64,000 nt of DNA from CAZUDI01 sp964618975 (GTDB lineage Bacteria; Desulfobacterota; Desulfomonilia; UBA1062), in assembly GCA_964618975.1 (NCBI GenBank), contig CAZUDI010000009.1, forward strand, positions 1-64,000, given 5' to 3'. Positions 35,272-45,406 of the stretch are shown in pieces; position 1 is the stretch's first letter; each line of letters opens with the position of its first letter. The position numbers and the translations under genes are program-made. A model generated the notes under the pieces. It saw only the letters and a list, made by a program, of their open reading frames with translations. It ran no database searches and was not told the origin of the DNA.

Positions 35272-35304
35272 TGGGAAAAACTATGTCTTAAAAGGAGAAC
35301 CTTC

Positions 35305-37038
35305 ATGAACCAAACCCATCCTCTCGGTGCGCGGGCCAAGATCCTCCTCACGAGTGTCTTCGGGCCCTTTGCGCAGGATGACGAATACGGAAGCCGGACG
35401 ATCAATCCCATGGAGCTCTATCACAACCAGGTGACCCGTGTGCAGGGCGCCTTCTCGCTACGCATGTTCCACCGCTCGTTCGGCCTGATACTGATCCAGG
35501 AGAATATCGAGGCCCCTTGCACCCTGCTGGACTTTCCCGATCTGGAGCGCTTCATCCAGGAAATCGGCTCGCAGAGCTACGATATCGTGGGCATCAGCGG
35601 CATCGTGCCCAATATCGGCAAGGTGCAGAAGATGTGCGCGCTGGTGCGCCAGTTCCTCCCCCGGGCCACCATCGTCGTGGGCGGACATATCGCCAACGCC
35701 CCCCAGATCGAGTCCCTGATCGATGCGGATCACATCTGCAGGGGCGAGGGCGTGCGCTGGTTCCGACGCTTCCTGGGCCTGGACGAGGAGGCCCCCATCC
35801 GGCATCCGCGCGTCTATTCCGGCATGGGCACCCGCATCCTGGGGGTAAACGCCCCCGGCAAGAAGGGCGACACCGCCGCCATGCTGATCCCCTCGGTAGG
35901 CTGCCCTGTAGGTTGCAACTTCTGCTCTACCTCGGCCCTCTTCGGCGGCAAGGGCCACCATATCGACTTCTTCGAAACCGGGGACGAGCTGTTTGAGGTC
36001 ATGGACGGCATCGCTCGCGACCTCGGCGTGCGCTCGTTCTTTGTCATGGACGAAAACTTCCTCCTGCACCGCAAGCGCGCCCTGAGACTGCTGGAGTTGA
36101 TGCAGTCGCATCACAAAAGCTGGTCACTGTTTGTCTTCTCCTCGGCGCGCGTCCTGAACAACTACAGCATGGAGCAACTCATCCGCCTGGGGATCTCCTG
36201 GGTCTGGATGGGTCTGGAAGGCGAGGACAGCCGCTACAGTAAGCTGAATGGGGTGGACACGCACGAACTCGTCGCCCGGCTGCAGTCCAACGGCATCCGC
36301 GTGCTGGGCTCCACCATCATCGGCCTGGAGGAGCATACCCCTGAAAACATTGACAGTGTGATCGACTATGCCGTCAGTCACGCGACGGTCTTCCACCAGT
36401 TCATGCTCTATACCCCCGTGCCCGGCACCCCCCTGTATGCGGAACACGCCCGCGACGGATCCCTGCTGGATAAAGAGGAGTTCCCCTGGGCGGACGCCCA
36501 CGGCCAGTACCGCTTCAACTACCGCCACCGTCATATTCCGCCCGGAGAGGAGAGCACCTACCTCCTGCGGGCCTTCCAGCGCGACTTCGCCGTCAATGGC
36601 CCCAGCCTGGCGCGCATGAACCGCACCACACTCGCCGGATGGGAACGCTACCGCAACCACCCGGATGCCTGTGTGCGCGAGCGCTTCGACTGGGAAGTCC
36701 AGAGCCTGCGCTCCACCTACGCCGCCGCCCAGTGGGGCATGAACCGCTGGTTTCGCTCCGACCCGCAGATCCACGCCCAGACCAACGCCACCCTGGCCGG
36801 CATCTATCGGGCCTTCGGCTGGAAGACCCGGGTCATTGCCGCCATCGGCGGCAGATATGTCCTGCGCGCCATCGCGCGCGAGGAGGCCTGCCTCGAACGC
36901 GGCCTGACCTTCGAGCCACCCACGTATTACGAGAAGAACCCCCGGGCCCGGGAGCTCGAACAGCGTGCCGCGTGTGCCACGAAGGTGCCCCGCGCTCAGG
37001 AGCGGGTCGCGCCCGCGGCCGGGGTTGCGACGCTCTAG
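35305..37038 (+). CDS. B12-binding domain radical SAM protein
   Basis: The 577-residue protein has an N-terminal cobalamin-binding-like Rossmann region (YDIVGISGIVPNIGKVQKM...IVVGGHIANAP, residues 92-135) and a radical SAM core with C200, C204 and C207 in GCPVGCNFCST. FFVMDENFLL and WMGLEGEDSRY follow in the barrel. Related enzymes carry out radical methylations, rearrangements or lipid modification. The last 130 residues are a family-specific extension. The gene has an AT-rich upstream region with phased repeats, suggesting active regulation. Its substrate is unknown. Confidence 0.88.
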   Translation: MNQTHPLGARAKILLTSVFGPFAQDDEYGSRTINPMELYHNQVTRVQGAFSLRMFHRSFGLILIQENIEAPCTLLDFPDLERFIQEIGSQSYDIVGISGIVPNIGKVQKMCALVRQFLPRATIVVGGHIANAPQIESLIDADHICRGEGVRWFRRFLGLDEEAPIRHPRVYSGMGTRILGVNAPGKKGDTAAMLIPSVGCPVGCNFCSTSALFGGKGHHIDFFETGDELFEVMDGIARDLGVRSFFVMDENFLLHRKRALRLLELMQSHHKSWSLFVFSSARVLNNYSMEQLIRLGISWVWMGLEGEDSRYSKLNGVDTHELVARLQSNGIRVLGSTIIGLEEHTPENIDSVIDYAVSHATVFHQFMLYTPVPGTPLYAEHARDGSLLDKEEFPWADAHGQYRFNYRHRHIPPGEESTYLLRAFQRDFAVNGPSLARMNRTTLAGWERYRNHPDACVRERFDWEVQSLRSTYAAAQWGMNRWFRSDPQIHAQTNATLAGIYRAFGWKTRVIAAIGGRYVLRAIAREEACLERGLTFEPPTYYEKNPRARELEQRAACATKVPRAQERVAPAAGVATL

Positions 37039-37193
37039 GGTCCCGGGCAGGGCCAAAGATGTGGCCACCATCGGTATGGCGGGGTAGGGAGTGGGCAGGA
37101 CGCCGCGGCTTGAAAGCCGCCGACTGCTACAGGAGCAGGGCCCGTCCGGACGTATCCCCCTCCCTCACCAGCCGGAGCGGGCGTCGGGTGCGC

Positions 37194-38024
37194 CTAGACC
37201 GTCAGGCGCGCGTCGATCCATTCCCGGATGTCGGAGAGCACCCGGTCGCGTTCGGGCTCATTGAGGATCTCGTGATAGAGGCCGTCGTAGATCCTGAGCT
37301 GGCGATCGGCAGAGTCGATGTTGTCATACAGGAAACGCGCCGCCTCAGGGGTGACGATCCGATCGTCCCCGCCATGGAGGATCAGGCAGGGATAGCGGTA
37401 CGAGGCGACATTTTCCATGAGCCAGCGGGCCCCCGTGAGGAAAACCTCGCCCAGCAGCTTCTGGGTGAAGGCCTTGAGCACGAGGGGGTCCTTTTTATAG
37501 GCCTCCACCACGCGCGCGTCGCGCGAGATCAGGTCGGCCAGGGCATTGGCGACCGGCTTCTTCGGTTCGGCCTCGATATCGATGTCCAGATAGTCCTCGA
37601 AGATCGGCAGAACGATCACCGCCGGCCCGGATAAGATCTGCCCGGCAAGCCGCTGGGGATACATAACGCCGGAGGCGGCAGCGATGAAGCCCCCCATGCT
37701 GTGGCCCAGCATGAATATAGCACAGCCGGGATTTTCCTGGTGTACCAGCTCCACGAGTCGTTCGGTGTCGTCGAGATACTGCCGGAAGTCCCTGAGATAC
37801 CCGCGCGCCCCCCCGGAGAGCCCGTGCCCGCGCAGGTCGTAGCGGTAGACCGTGTACCCGCAGTCATTGAGCACTCCGGCCACGTACTCGTACCGGCTGG
37901 AGTGCTCGCACAGCCCATGCACGATGACCACTATCGCCCGGGGGGCCTTAACCGGACAGACCGAGGCCTGCAGCACCACCCCGCCAGCGCCCTGCAGCCT
38001 GAATCCATGGGCCTCACTGCGCAT
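37194..38024 (-). CDS. Alpha/beta hydrolase, monoacylglycerol lipase-like
   Basis: The 276-residue protein shows VHGLCEHSSRYEYVA, RYDLRGHGLSGGARGYL, the nucleophile elbow LGHSMGGF with S109, the acid in LHGGDDRIVTPEAA and the histidine in GLYHEILNE. These are the features of the monoglyceride lipase/lysophospholipase (Hydrolase_4) family. It should hydrolyse monoacylglycerols or related lipid esters in the cytoplasm. AGGAGGTGCTGG precedes the ATG. It stands alone on the minus strand, with a repeat copy upstream. Confidence 0.9.
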   Translation of the reverse strand: MRSEAHGFRLQGAGGVVLQASVCPVKAPRAIVVIVHGLCEHSSRYEYVAGVLNDCGYTVYRYDLRGHGLSGGARGYLRDFRQYLDDTERLVELVHQENPGCAIFMLGHSMGGFIAAASGVMYPQRLAGQILSGPAVIVLPIFEDYLDIDIEAEPKKPVANALADLISRDARVVEAYKKDPLVLKAFTQKLLGEVFLTGARWLMENVASYRYPCLILHGGDDRIVTPEAARFLYDNIDSADRQLRIYDGLYHEILNEPERDRVLSDIREWIDARLTV

Positions 38025-38074
38025 CCAGCACCTCCTGACCTTTCGTGTTGACGGCGCGCCTTTGGCGCCTCGTC

Positions 38075-38150
38075 TTAAATCGCTATGGGTTGAATTCCCC
38101 CACCACTGACGGCGCCAGGGCTACAGCCTCCGGGGTTCATACCCATGATT
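38075..38150 (-). repeat. Dispersed palindromic repeat, copy G
   Basis: The inverse copy runs from TTAAATCGCTATGGGTTGAA to TTCATACCCATGATT. The terminal repeats are well preserved but the internal palindromes are degraded. Confidence 0.75.
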
Positions 38151-38299
38151 AAAGTAATAACTCCCGGAATGCACGGGACAACACTCCCCCCGAGAATCCG
38201 GGCGTTCTCGAGCGCTCAGGGGAGGGGCTGAGCAGCTTGCCACCGTATAAGCACAGGGCTGGCCGCGCCCAAACCCAGGGAGTTCCCCGGACGGGGTCG

Positions 38300-39148
38300 T
38301 CAGGGCAAGGCGAACAGCCCGATGGCCCCCAGGCACAGGGCCAGACCGGCCCACTGAATCATGGCTACGCGCTCCCTGAGGATCAGGCACGCCAGGATGA
38401 CTGTCACCGAGGGATACATGGAGGAGAGCACCGCCGCGACATCCAGGCGCGTGTACTGACGGGCCAGCATATAGAAGATATTGCCGCCAGCATCGAAGAT
38501 CCCCGCCAGGAGACCCACCGGGCTGGAGCCCGGCCGGGGCAGTCGCAGACCGCGCCTGCCGATCACCACCAGCGCCAGGGCGAGCCCGACCGCCTTGGCC
38601 ACCACCAGGGGCATGAAGATGCGCCCGTCTTCCACCTGGGCGATGAGCACGAAGAACCCCCCGAAGCCGATCCCGGCCAGAACCGCCGGCAGGAGCCCGG
38701 AACGCGCCGGCGTCCGAGGCCCGGCCGGAGATCGCGAGACACACCAGATACCGCAGAGGGCCAGGCAGAAGCCCGCCAGATGCCGGGCCCCGGGCAGGCC
38801 GAGGGCCACGCCGCCGAAAACGATCGGCACGCTGGTCCCGATGACCGCCGCCGTGGGCGCCACCACGGCCGTGTTCCCCTGCGAGAGCCCCCGATAGAGG
38901 GCCGCAAGCCCGCCGGCGCCCAACAGACCCGCCGCGGCAGTCCAGAGGATCTCCTGCCGCCCGGGCAGGCCTTCCTGCACCACGAGCGCGCCCAGCAGCA
39001 TGATGGCCAGCCCCGGCAGGGACATCAGCGCCAGCACCTGAAACTGGTCGTGCCGGCGCGTAGCGACCCCGCCGCTGAAATCGCCGCTCCCCCACCCCAG
39101 CGCGGAGATCAGGGCGCAGGCGACGCCCAGGACATGCGGTGAAATCAT
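38300..39148 (-). CDS. EamA/DMT-family transporter
   Basis: The protein (282 residues from this start) has ten hydrophobic segments in two EamA repeats. The first repeat opens VLGVACALISALGWGSGDFS; the second contains GLLAGIFDAGGNIFYMLARQ and AVLSSMYPSVTVILACLILR. DMT proteins export or exchange metabolites at the inner membrane. AAAGGAG precedes the ATG at 39148; an N-terminal extension is rejected. No neighbouring gene suggests a substrate. Confidence 0.88.
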   Translation of the reverse strand: MISPHVLGVACALISALGWGSGDFSGGVATRRHDQFQVLALMSLPGLAIMLLGALVVQEGLPGRQEILWTAAAGLLGAGGLAALYRGLSQGNTAVVAPTAAVIGTSVPIVFGGVALGLPGARHLAGFCLALCGIWCVSRSPAGPRTPARSGLLPAVLAGIGFGGFFVLIAQVEDGRIFMPLVVAKAVGLALALVVIGRRGLRLPRPGSSPVGLLAGIFDAGGNIFYMLARQYTRLDVAAVLSSMYPSVTVILACLILRERVAMIQWAGLALCLGAIGLFALP

Positions 39149-39335
39149 CAAGGGGCACTCCTTTCTCGTGGTCCATCGCGGACACTGCCCTGTACCACGA
39201 ATCGGCGCCAAAGGAAACTAAGGCCCTCAAGGAAGGGTCCTCACGCCCGCGGCGGCCGGCTGGGACCGCTTACCACCCTGGCGGATTCCCAATCAGCGCT
39301 TGCAATTGAGTCCCGGGTATGGAAAGTGAAGCCCC

Positions 39336-41465
39336 ATGAGAAAGTCCTATTACGAGCGCCTCGCCGGGGAACTCGGCCTCTCGCCCCGGCAGGTACAGGC
39401 CGTGGACAGCCTCCTGGCCGGCGGCGCCACGGTACCGTTCATCGCCCGCTACCGCAAGGAGCTCACCGGGGAACTGGACGAGGTGCGCATCACCTCCATC
39501 AGGGACCGGCTCCAGGAACTCGCGGCCCTCGACGCCCGCCGGGGCTCTATCCTCGGCACCCTGGAAGAACTGGGGGCCCTCTACCCTGAGCTCAGGACGG
39601 CCCTCGAGGAGGCCCCCTCCCTGGCCGTCCTGGAGGATCTCTACCTGCCCTACCGCCCCAAACGTAAGACCCGCGCGGGCGATGCCCGCGCCAGGGGCCT
39701 GGCGCCGCTGGCGGACAGGCTCTCCCGCCAAGAGGACGGCATCGACCCCTTGGCGGAAGCGGCCGACTTCGTCGCGTGCGACCAGGGGATCACGCGGCCC
39801 GAGGAGGCGCTCGCAGGTGCGCGTGATATCCTGGCCGAGCGTATCGCCGAGGACGCCGCCATCCGCGCTGCCCTGCGGAGAATCTTCGAGCGCCAGGGGC
39901 GCATACGCTCCGAGGTCATTGCCGGGGCCGAGGAGGAGGCCGCCACCTACCGCGACTACTTCGCGTGGGAGGAAGACATAGCGAGGGTTCCCGGACACCG
40001 GGTGCTGGCCGTCCTGCGCGGACACCGCCAGGCCTTTCTCAAACTCAGCATCCGCCCCCCCGAGGAGTGCGCCCTGACGGAACTCGAGCGCCGCGTATGC
40101 ACCGGAGACAACGCCTGCAGCCAGCAAGTACGCCTGGCGGCCCGGGACGGATACCGGCGTCTGCTGGCGCCCTCACTGGAGACCGAGCTTCGGAATACCC
40201 TGAAGGAACGCGCCAGTGAGGAGGCCATCGGGGTCTTTGCCGCCAACGTGCGCGAGCTGCTCATGGCCCCTCCCCTGGGCCGCAAGCGCCTGCTGGCCAT
40301 CGATCCGGGCTTCCGCACCGGGTGCAAGGTGGTGTGCCTCGACGCCCAAGGCGGCCTGCTCCACCACGACGTGATCTACCCCACCCTCTCGGCGAAAAGT
40401 GTCCGCGAGGCCCGGGAGACCCTGCTGGGGCTGGTGGCACGCTTCGCCATCGAGGCCATCGCCGTGGGCAACGGTACGGCCGGCCGTGAGACCGAGGCCT
40501 TCGTGCGCGGGCTGGGTCTGGCCCTGCCGGTGGTCATGGTTAACGAGAGCGGGGCCTCGGTCTACTCCGCTTCCGAAATAGCGCGCCAGGAGTTCCCCGA
40601 TCAGGACGTGACGGTGCGCGGCGCCATATCCATCGGGCGGCGCCTCATGGACCCGCTCTCGGAGCTCGTCAAGCTCGACCCCAAATCCATCGGCGTGGGG
40701 CAGTACCAGCACGACGTCGACCAGGCCCGCCTGAAGGCGCGACTGGACGATGTGGTGATCAGTTGCGTCAACGCCGTGGGCGTGGAGGTGAACACCGCCA
40801 GCCGGGAACTTCTGGGCTACGTCTCGGGCCTGGGACCAACGCTGGCCGCCAATATCGTGGCCTTCCGCCAGACCGAGGGTGCCTTCAGGAGCAAGAACGA
40901 CCTCAAGCAGGTGCCCCGCCTAGGCGCCAAGGCCTTCGAGCAGGCCGCGGGGTTCCTGCGCATACGGGAGGCCCTCAATCCCCTGGATAAAAGCGCCGTG
41001 CACCCCGAGCGCTATGCCCTGGTGGAGCGCATGGCGCGCGACCTTGACTGCACGGTGAGCGACCTGATGCAGGACCGGGCGCTAAGGGAACGCATCGACC
41101 TCAGCGCCTACGTGTGCGAGGGAGTCGGCCTGCCCACCCTGAGGGACATCCTCTCTGAGCTGGACAAACCGGGCCGCGACCCGCGTCAGCGCTTCGAGAC
41201 CTTCCGCTTTGCCGAAGGGATCGCCACCCTCGAGGATCTGGAACCCGGGCTGGAACTACCGGGTATCGTCACCAACGTCACCCGCTTCGGGGCCTTCGTG
41301 GATATCGGGGTACACACCGACGGGCTCGTACACATCAGCCAGCTGGCCGATCGCTTCGTCAAAGACCCCTCCGAGGTCGTGCACGTAAGCCAGTACGTGT
41401 GCGTGCGCGTGCTCAGCGTGGACCTCGAGCGCCGACGCATCTCCCTGTCCATGCGCCGTGCCTGA
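39336..41465 (+). CDS. tex: Tex-family RNA-binding transcription accessory protein
   Basis: The 709-residue protein has the Tex architecture. The N-terminal helical domain (SPRQVQAVDSLLAGGATVPF IARYRKELTGEL region) is followed by a YqgF-like RNase H fold from LLAIDPGFRTGCKVVCLDAQ near 318, helix-hairpin-helix segments near 480-560 and a C-terminal S1 domain (GIVTNVTRFGAFVDIGVHTD, near 640-709). Tex binds nucleic acids and influences transcription and stress tolerance. Length is close to the usual 720-780 residues. It stands alone on the plus strand. Confidence 0.95.
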   Translation: MRKSYYERLAGELGLSPRQVQAVDSLLAGGATVPFIARYRKELTGELDEVRITSIRDRLQELAALDARRGSILGTLEELGALYPELRTALEEAPSLAVLEDLYLPYRPKRKTRAGDARARGLAPLADRLSRQEDGIDPLAEAADFVACDQGITRPEEALAGARDILAERIAEDAAIRAALRRIFERQGRIRSEVIAGAEEEAATYRDYFAWEEDIARVPGHRVLAVLRGHRQAFLKLSIRPPEECALTELERRVCTGDNACSQQVRLAARDGYRRLLAPSLETELRNTLKERASEEAIGVFAANVRELLMAPPLGRKRLLAIDPGFRTGCKVVCLDAQGGLLHHDVIYPTLSAKSVREARETLLGLVARFAIEAIAVGNGTAGRETEAFVRGLGLALPVVMVNESGASVYSASEIARQEFPDQDVTVRGAISIGRRLMDPLSELVKLDPKSIGVGQYQHDVDQARLKARLDDVVISCVNAVGVEVNTASRELLGYVSGLGPTLAANIVAFRQTEGAFRSKNDLKQVPRLGAKAFEQAAGFLRIREALNPLDKSAVHPERYALVERMARDLDCTVSDLMQDRALRERIDLSAYVCEGVGLPTLRDILSELDKPGRDPRQRFETFRFAEGIATLEDLEPGLELPGIVTNVTRFGAFVDIGVHTDGLVHISQLADRFVKDPSEVVHVSQYVCVRVLSVDLERRRISLSMRRA

Positions 41466-41513
41466 GGCGCCCGGTCGTGCGCGTTCAGCCGGGGAGCCGG
41501 CTCGTTGTCCTTT

Positions 41514-41598
41514 GATAATCAGGGGCATACATCCCGGGGCAAACCAAGAGACCCTCCTTGACGCCGCAATAGGTAAGGAAATGTGACCCGTAACGATT
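41514..41598 (+). repeat. Dispersed palindromic repeat, copy H
   Basis: The copy runs from GATAATCAGGGGCATACATC to GTGACCCGTAACGATT. It retains the terminal motifs and CTTGACGCCGCAATAGG; the palindromes are partly lost. Confidence 0.7.
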
Positions 41599-41714
41599 CT
41601 GGTCTTCTCAGGCGCCCCCGTCCGCATAGCCGCCGCCTCTTGCGACCCGGCATTGGTCGCAGCAGTCCTTATCATCCGGGGGCATTATGCCGAAAAGGAG
41701 AGGAAAGGAGACAC

Positions 41715-43028
41715 ATGCAGAGATTCCTCACCCTTGTAACAATCACCCTGTGCCTGCCGTGGATCATGGGCTTCGCGCCGATCTCCGGCGTCGGCCGCAG
41801 CGCCCCCGGGGACTCCGGACTGGCCCGCTGCTCGCTGCCGCACGCCGAGGCCTACACCCTCAGGGAACTGAACCCCCCGCTTGAGGTCTTGCGTCCGATC
41901 CCGGACACGCTCTGCGAGGGGGAACTCCGGCAGCTCCCTGTAGTGGCGAGCGATAGACAACGCCCCAAGGATTTCGTCGCCTGCGGTCTCTACATGAACC
42001 GCACCTCCACCGGGTCGCACCGGATCCTGGATGCAGCCCGCCGCCTGAAGCATCTCGGCGGCAACACGCTGGTATTCGACGCCAAAGATGACGGGGGAAC
42101 GCTCACCTATGCCTGTCCGCGCGGGGAGCGTTTCAGCCCATCATCAACGCCGGCCCCGATCATTGAAGACTTGCCCCGGCTCGTGGGGCAGCTCCAGGAA
42201 CTGGACATGCACGTGGTGGCGCGAGTGGTGGCCTTCAAGGACGGTCTGATGGCCAGGTCCCGGCCGGAGTTCACGCTCCATCAGGACTGGCTCAACCCCG
42301 CCGAGCCCGGAGTGCAGGCCTATCTGCTGAAGATCATCGACGAGATCGCCGCCAGTGGCGTGGACGAGATCCAGCTCGACTACATCCGCTACCCGGCGGA
42401 CCGGAGGAACACGACCGGCGTGCCCGGCGTGACACGTCCCGAGGTCATCGCCGACTTTCTGAGGCGCGCCCACGCCATCACCGCCGCCCGGGGGGTCCTT
42501 CTGTCCATGGACATGTTCGGCATCGTCATCTGGCAACATTCTGCTGACGTTCAGGTAGTGGGTCAGGATATCGAGCGCATGAAGCCGTATGTGGACATCA
42601 TCTCGCCCATGCTCTACCCCTCGCATTTCGGCCCGGGTTTTGCCGGCAGCAAGAACCCCGCCGACGAGCCCTACCGCTTCGTGCACGAGGGCATTCGCAG
42701 GCTCAGGGCCCTGGTGGGCGACGAGGTGGCGGTCCGACCGTGGCTGCAGGCCTTCCCGCTACGAGTAACCACCGGCTTCGGGCCGGCCTATGTCCGGGCC
42801 CAGATCGTGGCCGCACGCGATGCCGGCGCGCAGGGCTGGCTCCTGTGGAGCCCGGGAAACCACTACAACGTCTCGTACGCCGCCATGGAAAAGATCGCCG
42901 GGGAAGACTTTAATCGGTCGCGTCCCACACAGGCCCCCGCCGCGCTGGAGATCCCCGCCCCCCAGGCCGACCTTCCCGGGAGCATCTCGCAGCACACGCC
43001 CTTAAGCGATAAGGATCACCTCCTGTAA
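41715..43028 (+). CDS. Putative secreted glycoside hydrolase (DUF4015-type)
   Basis: The protein (437 residues from this start) begins with a signal-peptide-like MQRFLTLVTITLCLPWIMGF. The body resembles the DUF4015/GH-like TIM-barrel family: GGNTLVFDAKDDGGTLTYA, VVARVVAFKD, SGVDEIQLDYIRYPAD (with the acidic DEIQLDYIR strand), LLSMDMFGIVIW and VDIISPMLYPSHFGPGF. Members are suggested to act on extracellular polysaccharide, but this is not established. AAAGGAGACAC precedes the ATG at 41715. The C-terminal 35 residues are a low-complexity proline-rich tail. Confidence 0.82.
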   Translation: MQRFLTLVTITLCLPWIMGFAPISGVGRSAPGDSGLARCSLPHAEAYTLRELNPPLEVLRPIPDTLCEGELRQLPVVASDRQRPKDFVACGLYMNRTSTGSHRILDAARRLKHLGGNTLVFDAKDDGGTLTYACPRGERFSPSSTPAPIIEDLPRLVGQLQELDMHVVARVVAFKDGLMARSRPEFTLHQDWLNPAEPGVQAYLLKIIDEIAASGVDEIQLDYIRYPADRRNTTGVPGVTRPEVIADFLRRAHAITAARGVLLSMDMFGIVIWQHSADVQVVGQDIERMKPYVDIISPMLYPSHFGPGFAGSKNPADEPYRFVHEGIRRLRALVGDEVAVRPWLQAFPLRVTTGFGPAYVRAQIVAARDAGAQGWLLWSPGNHYNVSYAAMEKIAGEDFNRSRPTQAPAALEIPAPQADLPGSISQHTPLSDKDHLL

Positions 43029-43148
43029 ACGGCGCGGCAGCGAAAATCACCGCGGACCTTCCCATCTGTGGAAGCGAAATTATTATATAATGTTATGGAC
43101 TATCCGTTGAACCGACCAGGTCTCACGAGCAGGGCGGCGGGAGCGGCC

Positions 43149-43418
43149 ATGGCCTCGCTGTCTTGCGGGTGCTCTACGGGAGAGGGGCCGTGGTGCGCGG
43201 GGCCATGGGGCCCGATGATGCCCTATGGACAGGGAGGCTTTATCGCGTGGTTTCTGTTGTTGATCGTCATCGCGCTGGTGGTGTACCTCTTCATGCGCAC
43301 ATACAACTCCCAGCCCGGCCGGGAGGATTCGCCCCTGGAGATACTGAAACGCCGCTACGCCAGGGGTGAGATCACCCGGGAAGACTTCGAATCCATGAAG
43401 AGGGACCTCGTGGACTGA
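43149..43418 (+). CDS. Small membrane protein with C-terminal SHOCT domain
   Basis: From the ATG at 43149 the protein has 89 residues. It has a Gly/Cys-rich N-terminus, one transmembrane helix (FIAWFLLLIVIALVVYLFMR) and a C-terminal SHOCT motif (SPLEILKRRYARGEITREDF). SHOCT proteins are small and of unknown function, often with oligomerisation or membrane roles. Longer starts at 43068 and 43095 are possible. A TATAAT at about 43084 could be a -10 element, which would favour the 43149 start. Confidence 0.75.
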   Translation: MASLSCGCSTGEGPWCAGPWGPMMPYGQGGFIAWFLLLIVIALVVYLFMRTYNSQPGREDSPLEILKRRYARGEITREDFESMKRDLVD

Positions 43419-43513
43419 TGGCCAAACCATAAGGCCGGGGGTACCCGCATCGTGCGCATTTTCACTCCTGCGAACACAGCGCTTCCCCGGTCCAGGACGG
43501 GCCAATAGCATCT

Positions 43514-43597
43514 CATCATGGGTATGAATCCCGGGGCAGGCCCCGGACCCCCTCAAGGCCGCCAGCGGTAAGGGTCTTCGACCCATAGCGAATAAAG
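43514..43597 (+). repeat. Dispersed palindromic repeat, copy I
   Basis: The copy runs from CATCATGGGTATGAATCCC to TTCGACCCATAGCGAATAAA. The first palindrome GGGGC-AG-GCCCC is altered in sequence but still symmetric, a compensated change that suggests the structure is under selection. Confidence 0.78.
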
Positions 43598-43696
43598 GTG
43601 GCTCCGGCCGAGGCCGCAGACTTTGACGGCCGGTGGGGGGTCAAAACCCGTATCGCGATGCAATGCATTCCAATCGGTGTGCAAAGGAGGAGCCTA

Positions 43697-45406
43697 ATGA
43701 AGAACGTGTGGATTTACCTGACCTTTCTATGCCTGTTCCCCGGGTGCTACCTTCCCCTGGGACCCCGGCCCGAGGCCCCACTCCCCCCGGCGGCAATCGA
43801 ACCCGTCGCGCAGCGCGTGATCGTCCAGGAGGAGTATCTGTATTCACCCTACCCCCGGACCAACGGGGCCGTGCCGGAGGAGCACGCCGGCGACTGGAAC
43901 TGCGACTACCTCCGTTTCCTGCGCTACCGGCCCGAAACCCCCGACGGACGCCCCAAGCCCGTGGAGGCCATCATCGTGCTCATCCCGGGATACATGGGGG
44001 GCGCCAACAGCTTCGACTATCTCGGCCGCCAAGTCGTCTCCCTGGCCGAGGCGGATGCGGACAGGGGCAGTGTCGAGGTCTGGGCCCTCGATCGCCGCGG
44101 CAACTGCCTGGAAGACCTCACCGGCATGCAGGCCGCCGAGGCGGCCTCAGACCCTGAGCTTGCCGTGGACTACTACTATCACGGCCTTGAGATCGGCGGA
44201 CGCACCTTCCAGGGCTTCCTGGAAGACCCGGACCTGCCCTTCCTCTCCGAATTCGGCCTTGAGCTCCTGATGGAGGATATCTGGACCATCCTCACCACCA
44301 AGATCCCGGAGGCCACGTCCCGCAAGGCCTGTGTCTTCATTGGCGGGCACTCCCTGGGGGGCGCGCTCACCTCGTATTTTGCCGGGTGGGACTTCGACGG
44401 CCAGGCCGCAACCACCGGCGATGCCGGTTTCATGAACTGCGCCGGACTCATCGGGCTGGACGGGACGGTGGGACCCTGCACCGCCGCCCTCGACGAGGAG
44501 GCCTACGTCGAGGGCCTCTCCCGCATCCGCAGCAATCAGGATTCGCGCCTGAACCTCTTCCCCGGTGTGACACCCGAGGCCATGGTCCTGCTGGAGCTGC
44601 TTTCCCTGGAGGCCGCCCTGTTCCCGCAGGACGAGGCCACGCTCCTGCGGGACATCCCCTTTTCCAGCACCACCTCAAACCTCATCAAATTGCTGCATTC
44701 GCGCTCCCTGATGCACTTCCTTGCCGGCGTCCCCTCGATCGAGGACTTCCGCTACACCAACGCGGCCCTTCTGGGGATGTTCCTGGACGACAATTTCCAG
44801 CCCGTAGGTTTCCTCCAGGCCAGCCTGGGCTTCCTGCACGGCGGCATCGTGGTAGAAAAAAACTTTCCCGGAGATCTGGCAGGGCTTCTGGGCCTAGGAT
44901 CTCTCATCCCGCAGGAGGGACTCTTCATCCCCTGGGATGCCGGCCCCGTCAATGATCTGGGCCGGGGCCCCCTGTATACCTGGGTAAACTTCGATCAGGT
45001 GGGCTGCCCTGATGACCCCGATTTCCAGGACACAGACAAGCGGCTCACCTATACGGACTGGACCAGCGAGGTGACCGACATGCAGGACTTCGCCCGCGCA
45101 CTCTACCGGGGCCCTTCCAACTTCATGGAATGGTACTTCACCAGCCGCCTGACCCTCGACACCCAGGCCGCGGCGGCGGACTTTAGCAGAGACTACGGGC
45201 TCAACTTCCTGCATGGCCAGATCCTGGAGGGGGGCATTCCTCTCATCAACTTCTCGGTGGCCTCCGACCCGGCCCTGACAGGCTACAATCATCACGACGT
45301 GCTCTTCGCCGCCGTGGACCGCCCCTCCCGGCGACCCAACGAGGTCTTCGCACGCCTTCTGGATTTTGTCTTCACCCATAGCGGGGGTGAGCTTGTCGTC
45401 GAATGA
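43697..45406 (+). CDS. Predicted alpha/beta-hydrolase lipoprotein
   Basis: The protein (569 residues from this start) begins MKNVWIYLTFLCLFPGCYLP, a lipoprotein signal with lipobox LFPGC. The nucleophile elbow FIGGHSLGGALTSYFAGWD, with Ser in GHSLGG, follows after IIVLIPGYMGGANSFDYLG. It should be an outer-membrane-anchored or periplasmic ester hydrolase. It is much longer than typical lipases, with a large C-terminal region lacking known motifs. AAGGAGGAGCCTA precedes the ATG at 43697. The catalytic acid and histidine cannot be assigned with confidence; GYNHHDVLF near the end is a candidate. Confidence 0.82.
   Translation: MKNVWIYLTFLCLFPGCYLPLGPRPEAPLPPAAIEPVAQRVIVQEEYLYSPYPRTNGAVPEEHAGDWNCDYLRFLRYRPETPDGRPKPVEAIIVLIPGYMGGANSFDYLGRQVVSLAEADADRGSVEVWALDRRGNCLEDLTGMQAAEAASDPELAVDYYYHGLEIGGRTFQGFLEDPDLPFLSEFGLELLMEDIWTILTTKIPEATSRKACVFIGGHSLGGALTSYFAGWDFDGQAATTGDAGFMNCAGLIGLDGTVGPCTAALDEEAYVEGLSRIRSNQDSRLNLFPGVTPEAMVLLELLSLEAALFPQDEATLLRDIPFSSTTSNLIKLLHSRSLMHFLAGVPSIEDFRYTNAALLGMFLDDNFQPVGFLQASLGFLHGGIVVEKNFPGDLAGLLGLGSLIPQEGLFIPWDAGPVNDLGRGPLYTWVNFDQVGCPDDPDFQDTDKRLTYTDWTSEVTDMQDFARALYRGPSNFMEWYFTSRLTLDTQAAAADFSRDYGLNFLHGQILEGGIPLINFSVASDPALTGYNHHDVLFAAVDRPSRRPNEVFARLLDFVFTHSGGELVVE

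Noticed and set aside
37100..37190. Region between the radical SAM gene and the minus-strand lipase gene, considered as a small gene
   Set aside because: No start with a ribosome site and no conserved-looking frame; it is a convergent intergenic gap.
43513..43597. Repeat copies considered as a CRISPR array
   Set aside because: Copies are single or in twos, are far apart, differ in orientation and have no regular spacers or cas genes.
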